From contig JADKIU010000004.1 in assembly GCA_016722565.1 (NCBI GenBank), positions 124,001 to 188,000 on the forward strand: a stretch of 64,000 nucleotides of DNA, written 5' to 3'. Of this stretch, positions 60,434 to 64,000 are shown piece by piece. Under the pieces are notes generated by a model. It was not told the DNA's origin. It saw only the letters and a program-made list of their open reading frames with translations, and did no database searches. The stretch's first letter is position 1. Each line of letters opens with the position of its first letter. Both the position numbers and the translations under genes were made by a program. Source of the stretch: Bacteroidota bacterium (GTDB taxonomy: Bacteria > Bacteroidota > Bacteroidia > 2-12-FULL-35-15).

Positions 60434-63400
60434 TTATTTTACAATGGTTACTGTACCAATGTAGCTGTGTTTTTTATCAAACACATCAATTAATTTTACT
60501 TTCCAAACGTACACATCTTGTTGTGCTACATCTTTCCCATGATTTGCTCTTCCATCCCATCCTTTATCTAATTCATCTGCAAAGAAAATCATATTGCCCC
60601 AACGGTCGTAGATATATAGTTCGTATTTCTTAATTCCAATGCCTGTTCCAAAGAAGGTGTCATTGATTCCATCATCATTTGGTGAAAATGCATTCGGAAT
60701 AAAGAAGGTGAATTCTGGATCAATAACGATACACTGTTGTGTATTGTCGGTACATCCATTTACACTTGTAACGGTTAAAGTTACGCAATAGGTTCCAGCT
60801 TGACTATAGCTATGTGTAGGGTCTTGCAACGTACTGCTGCTATCTGCAGGCAATGAGAATGGATCACCAAAATTCCAATTCCAAGATGTTGCATTTGTTG
60901 AATTGTCGGTGAATGGAACTGTTGGATTAATAACACTGCTCGACAATGGTGCAGTAAAACTAGCAACCGGATTTGGATAAACAGTAATGTAGTTTACGAT
61001 GCTATCGGTAGCTGTACAACCCAGTGTAGTTGTTGTTGATAATGTAACAGTATAATTACCCGGATTCGCATAGCAGTTGGTTGGTGCAGCAGCAGTGCTG
61101 GTGTTTCCATCACCAAAGTTCCAGTTCCAAGAAGCAACGGTTCCACCGGTTGTGTTATCAGCAAATGTGACACATAACGGAGCACATCCGGAAGTTACCG
61201 GAGCGCTGAATGCAACCACCGGTGCAGGTAATACGGTAACAGTAACGGTAGCAGTAACGGTAGGTGAACATCCGTCACTCGCAGTAACTGTATATGTCGT
61301 AGTTACCGCAGGTGAAACCGTAAGTGGTGTTCCAGCACCTGCAGGTGCCCATGTATAAGTATATGGTCCGCCAGTTCCTAGTGAAGCCAATGCCGAAATG
61401 CTGGTAGATGCTCCCGGACAAATAGATGCAGTGCCGCTGGCAACCACAGCTAGTGGAGGATTTACGGTAACTGTAACGGTAACCGGTGCAGCCGGACAAC
61501 CATTTACATCGGTTGCATTTACAGTATAGGTTGTAGTTGTTGCCGGTGTAACCACTACAGAAGGAGTCGTTCCCGTTCCAGCCGGTGACCAAGTATAATT
61601 ATATGCTCCACCATTTCCACCGGAAGCGGAAGCTGTAATAGTTGTGCTTCCACCTGTACAAACACCAGCAGGTGCAATCGGTGCAATCACCACCAATGTA
61701 GGTTCTGTAATGGTAGCGGTAACTGTAGCTGTACAACTATTTGCATCCGTAATGGTACAAGTATAAGTACCTGCACATAATCCGGTAGCAGTAGCCGTAG
61801 TTTGAACAGGAACGGTGTTCCATGAATAAGAATATCCAGCGCCCACAGTTCCACCGGCACCAGTAGCTGTAGCTGTTCCATCACAAACAGCATTACAAGT
61901 AGCAGGTGTAGCAACAGCAGTAGCTGTTAGCAAAGTAGGTTCAACAACGGTAGCTGTTCCTGAAGAGGTACAACCCCACGAATCGGTAACGGTAACGGTA
62001 TAGGTTCCAATACATAACGGACTGCAAGAAGCGGCCGCACATCCGGAAGACCATGCATAATTATATGCAGGTGTTCCACCAGAAGGAATCACAATGGTTT
62101 GTCCGTTACATGCACCATTACAAGTCACGTCAATACCAGCAATGGCAAGTGTAATTTGAGGATCAGCAAATACGGTAACAGTACTTGTTCCAGTACATCC
62201 GCTGGCATCGGTTACTAACACCGAATAGGTAGTGGTAGTAGCAGGTGAAGCGGTAGGAGTCGCGGTGGTAGCACCAACAAGTGATGCAGCCGGAGTCCAG
62301 TTGTAAGTAAATCCAGCACCGGTTGGTGTAACACCTAAAACAGTGCTAGCACCAAAACAAATGGTATCATTTAATCCGGCATTAACAGTTAAACCCGGGT
62401 TTACGGTAACAGTAGCAACAGCAGTTGATGAACAACCCAATGAAGTACCGGTAACGGTATAGGATGTAGTAGCAGCAGGAGTAACATTAATTGGATTGGT
62501 AGTAGCACCAGTGGACCAAGCATAGGTAGTAGCACCAGCAGCAGTTAATGTTGCAGTACCTGCAGGACAAATACTGGTAGAGTTTACAGTAGTTACCGGA
62601 ATAGGGTTAACGGTAACGGTAGCAACAGTAGTAGATGTACAACCCAATGAAGTACCAGTAACGGTATAAGTAGTTGTAGTAGCAGGTGTAACAGTAATCG
62701 GGTTGGTTGTAGCACCAGTAGACCAAGCATACGAAGTAGCACCGGCAGCGGTTAAAGTAGCCACATCACCAGCACAAATAGTTGGTGAGTTAACGGTAGT
62801 AACAGGTAATGGATTTACAGTTACGGTTGCAATGGCTGTACCCGTACATCCTGCAGATGTGCCGGTTACTGTGTATGTTGTGGTGGTTGCCGGTGTTGCA
62901 TCAGCAGTATTTACTCCTGTTGATGTTGCGCCTGCAGTCCAAGTATAAGTTGTTCCACCGGTAGCAGTTAAATTTGCAATTTGTCCCGCACAAATAGTTG
63001 GTGAGTTTACAGACACAACTAAAGCCGATGCAACGGTAACGGTTGCAACAGCAGTTGATGAACATCCCAAAGATGTTCCAGTAACAGTATAAGTTGTTGT
63101 TGAAGCAGGTGTTGCGGTTGCAGTATTTACTCCTGTTGATGTTGCGCCAGCGCTCCAAGTATATGTTGTAGCTCCACCGGCAGTTAAGGTAGCGGTAGAA
63201 GCAGGGCAAATTGTTGGAGAATTTACGGTAGTAACCGGAATAGGATTTACAGTAACTGTTGCAATAGCAGTTGACGAACAGCCTAAAGATGTTCCAGTAA
63301 CCGTATAGGTTGTTGTGGTAGCTGGTGTAACTGTAATTGGATTTGTTGTAGCACCGGTGGACCATGAATACGTTGTAGCCCCAGCCCCTGTTAATGTAGC

Positions 63401-64000
63401 AGTTGCACCAGCACAAATGGTCGGTGAGTTTACTATTGTAACAGGGATTGGATTAACAGTTACTGTTGCAACGGCTGTTCCTGTACATCCACCGGATGTA
63501 GCAGTAACGGTATAACTCGTTGTTGTTGCAGGTGTAACGCTTAGTGGATTTGCTGTTGAGCCGGTATTCCATAAATACGTTGTTCCACCTGTTGCTGTTA
63601 ATGTAGCCGTTTGTCCTGCACAAATGGTTGCAGAGTTAACGGTTGGAGTAATTGAACCACCAATAGTAACAGTTGCAATAGCTGTTGATGTACAACCTGC
63701 AGTTGTACCTGTAACGGTATAACTTGTGGTTGTTGCGGGTGTAACACTTAATGGATTTGCAGTTGAGCCTGTACTCCATAAATATGAAGTAGCACCACCT
63801 GCAGTTAAAGTAGCCGTTTGTCCAGGACAAATGGTTGGTGAATTTACAGTTGTTACAGGCAGTGGGTTCACCGTTACTGTTGCAATAGCCGTTGAAGAAC
63901 AGCCTAATGAAGTTCCTGTAACGGTGTAAGAAGTTGTTGTACCAGGTGTAACCGTAATTGGATTTGTAGTGGCGCCTGTTGACCAAGCATATGTTGTGGC
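60434..64000 (-). CDS. giant Ig/SprB/PKD-repeat surface protein with T9SS type B C-terminus (adhesin 3), 5' end beyond the window
   Basis: At least 1188 codons; the frame is open at base 64000 with no signal peptide in sight, so the N-terminus lies outside. Visible part: eight Ig-like modules of about 69 residues with the pattern VNSPTICxGxxATLTxxGATTYxWSTGATTNP (64000 to about 62400), then the LNDTICFGASTV block and SprB-like modules. Two PKD domains (WNWNFGDG, WNWNFGDP) and the type B sorting cassette follow (FFIPNAFSPNDDGINDTF ... IGTVTIVK). It is rich in T, A, V and G, as in a long fibrous surface protein. Predicted T9SS export. Confidence 0.9.
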   Translation of the reverse strand, partial: ATTYAWSTGATTNPITVTPGTTTSYTVTGTSLGCSSTAIATVTVNPLPVTTVNSPTICPGQTATLTAGGATSYLWSTGSTANPLSVTPATTTSYTVTGTTAGCTSTAIATVTIGGSITPTVNSATICAGQTATLTATGGTTYLWNTGSTANPLSVTPATTTSYTVTATSGGCTGTAVATVTVNPIPVTIVNSPTICAGATATLTGAGATTYSWSTGATTNPITVTPATTTTYTVTGTSLGCSSTAIATVTVNPIPVTTVNSPTICPASTATLTAGGATTYTWSAGATSTGVNTATATPASTTTYTVTGTSLGCSSTAVATVTVASALVVSVNSPTICAGQIANLTATGGTTYTWTAGATSTGVNTADATPATTTTYTVTGTSAGCTGTAIATVTVNPLPVTTVNSPTICAGDVATLTAAGATSYAWSTGATTNPITVTPATTTTYTVTGTSLGCTSTTVATVTVNPIPVTTVNSTSICPAGTATLTAAGATTYAWSTGATTNPINVTPAATTSYTVTGTSLGCSSTAVATVTVNPGLTVNAGLNDTICFGASTVLGVTPTGAGFTYNWTPAASLVGATTATPTASPATTTTYSVLVTDASGCTGTSTVTVFADPQITLAIAGIDVTCNGACNGQTIVIPSGGTPAYNYAWSSGCAAASCSPLCIGTYTVTVTDSWGCTSSGTATVVEPTLLTATAVATPATCNAVCDGTATATGAGGTVGAGYSYSWNTVPVQTTATATGLCAGTYTCTITDANSCTATVTATITEPTLVVIAPIAPAGVCTGGSTTITASASGGNGGAYNYTWSPAGTGTTPSVVVTPATTTTYTVNATDVNGCPAAPVTVTVTVNPPLAVVASGTASICPGASTSISALASLGTGGPYTYTWAPAGAGTPLTVSPAVTTTYTVTASDGCSPTVTATVTVTVLPAPVVAFSAPVTSGCAPLCVTFADNTTGGTVASWNWNFGDGNTSTAAAPTNCYANPGNYTVTLSTTTTLGCTATDSIVNYITVYPNPVASFTAPLSSSVINPTVPFTDNSTNATSWNWNFGDPFSLPADSSSTLQDPTHSYSQAGTYCVTLTVTSVNGCTDNTQQCIVIDPEFTFFIPNAFSPNDDGINDTFFGTGIGIKKYELYIYDRWGNMIFFADELDKGWDGRANHGKDVAQQDVYVWKVKLIDVFDKKHSYIGTVTIVK
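61687..62380 (-). repeat. near-identical module block shared with 55561-56262
   Basis: Counterpart in adhesin 3 of the block in adhesin 2; long runs without a mismatch. Confidence 0.75.
62395..64000 (-). repeat. tandem 207-bp repeats coding for 69-residue Ig-like modules
   Basis: Eight successive modules (the first cut by the window edge), each with the NSPTIC or similar start and a GTSLGC-type cysteine about 45 residues later. The two cysteines per module could form a disulfide. The array may go on beyond the edge. Confidence 0.8.

Noticed and set aside
62901..63416. A Tyr/Asn/Cys-rich open frame of 171 codons in another frame of adhesin 3
   Set aside because: It is a by-product of the repeated Thr/Val/Ala-rich codons; it repeats with the same period and lacks any start context.
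62395..64000. Regular direct repeats considered as a CRISPR array
   Set aside because: The 207-bp units are coding throughout, in one frame with Ig-like protein sequence, and there are no short spacers.

Overview
The window is a low-GC chromosomal segment of a member of the Bacteroidota. The evidence is consistent. There are many type IX secretion (T9SS) cargo proteins with type A or type B (gliding-motility-associated) C-terminal sorting domains. TonB-dependent receptors carry N-terminal carboxypeptidase-regulatory-like domains. Families largely confined to this phylum are present (DUF3822, DUF3078, DUF6268 and a PD40/TPR protein), and the -7 promoter motif TAnnTTTG stands upstream of many genes. 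Lineage below phylum cannot be fixed from the sequence. A futalosine-route MqnA homologue argues for a group such as Chitinophagales or Cytophagales, but this is weak.

Layout. 1-7.1 kb: a PIG-L type deacetylase running off the left edge, an outer-membrane barrel, a haem-binding protein, a secreted phospholipase D-like protein, the Fe-S pair Mrp/NifU-like, and an SGNH-like lipoprotein. 7.1-7.8 kb: a scar made of gene remnants around the 3' part of a tRNA-Leu gene. 7.8-21 kb: a secreted protein, pyrG, two large TonB-dependent receptors, an EI24-type membrane protein with mqnA, a PorE-like TPR/PD40 protein, and a polysaccharide deacetylase/acetyltransferase pair. 21-37.8 kb: mostly housekeeping genes (gdhA, cdsA, LUD protein, ftsH, rsfS, birA, SRPBCC, pyrE, NUDIX, TlpA-like, coaD, rsmD, DUF3822, RecD-like helicase, DUF3078, mscL, icd). 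38-42.6 kb: an M16 protease, a small STAS-like protein and an L-2-hydroxyglutarate oxidase.

From 42.7 kb to the right edge the window is an adhesin/cargo array. It holds a T9SS type A protein, two tandem glycine-rich SprB-repeat proteins, three giant Ig/SprB/PKD-repeat proteins with nearly the same type B C-terminal cassette, and an SBBP-repeat type A protein. pdhB and one small secreted protein sit among them. Paralogous parts of the array are nearly identical at DNA level, which points to recent duplication or gene conversion.

Small-scale structure includes a degenerate 8-bp tandem repeat, T(T/C)AC(C/T)TAG, at three places. Two lie between a stop codon and its terminator, with the stop codon inside the repeat. 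One forms the signal-peptide codons of a lipoprotein. There are also two MITE/REP-like inverted-repeat elements. Five genes are broken by small indels (ftsH, pyrE, the TlpA-like gene and both glycine-rich genes). Because ftsH and pyrE are normally needed and most breaks fall in homopolymers, I think uncorrected sequencing indels are likely, at least for the single-copy genes. I found no rRNA, complete tRNA, CRISPR array, transposase, phage gene or recognisable transcription regulator.
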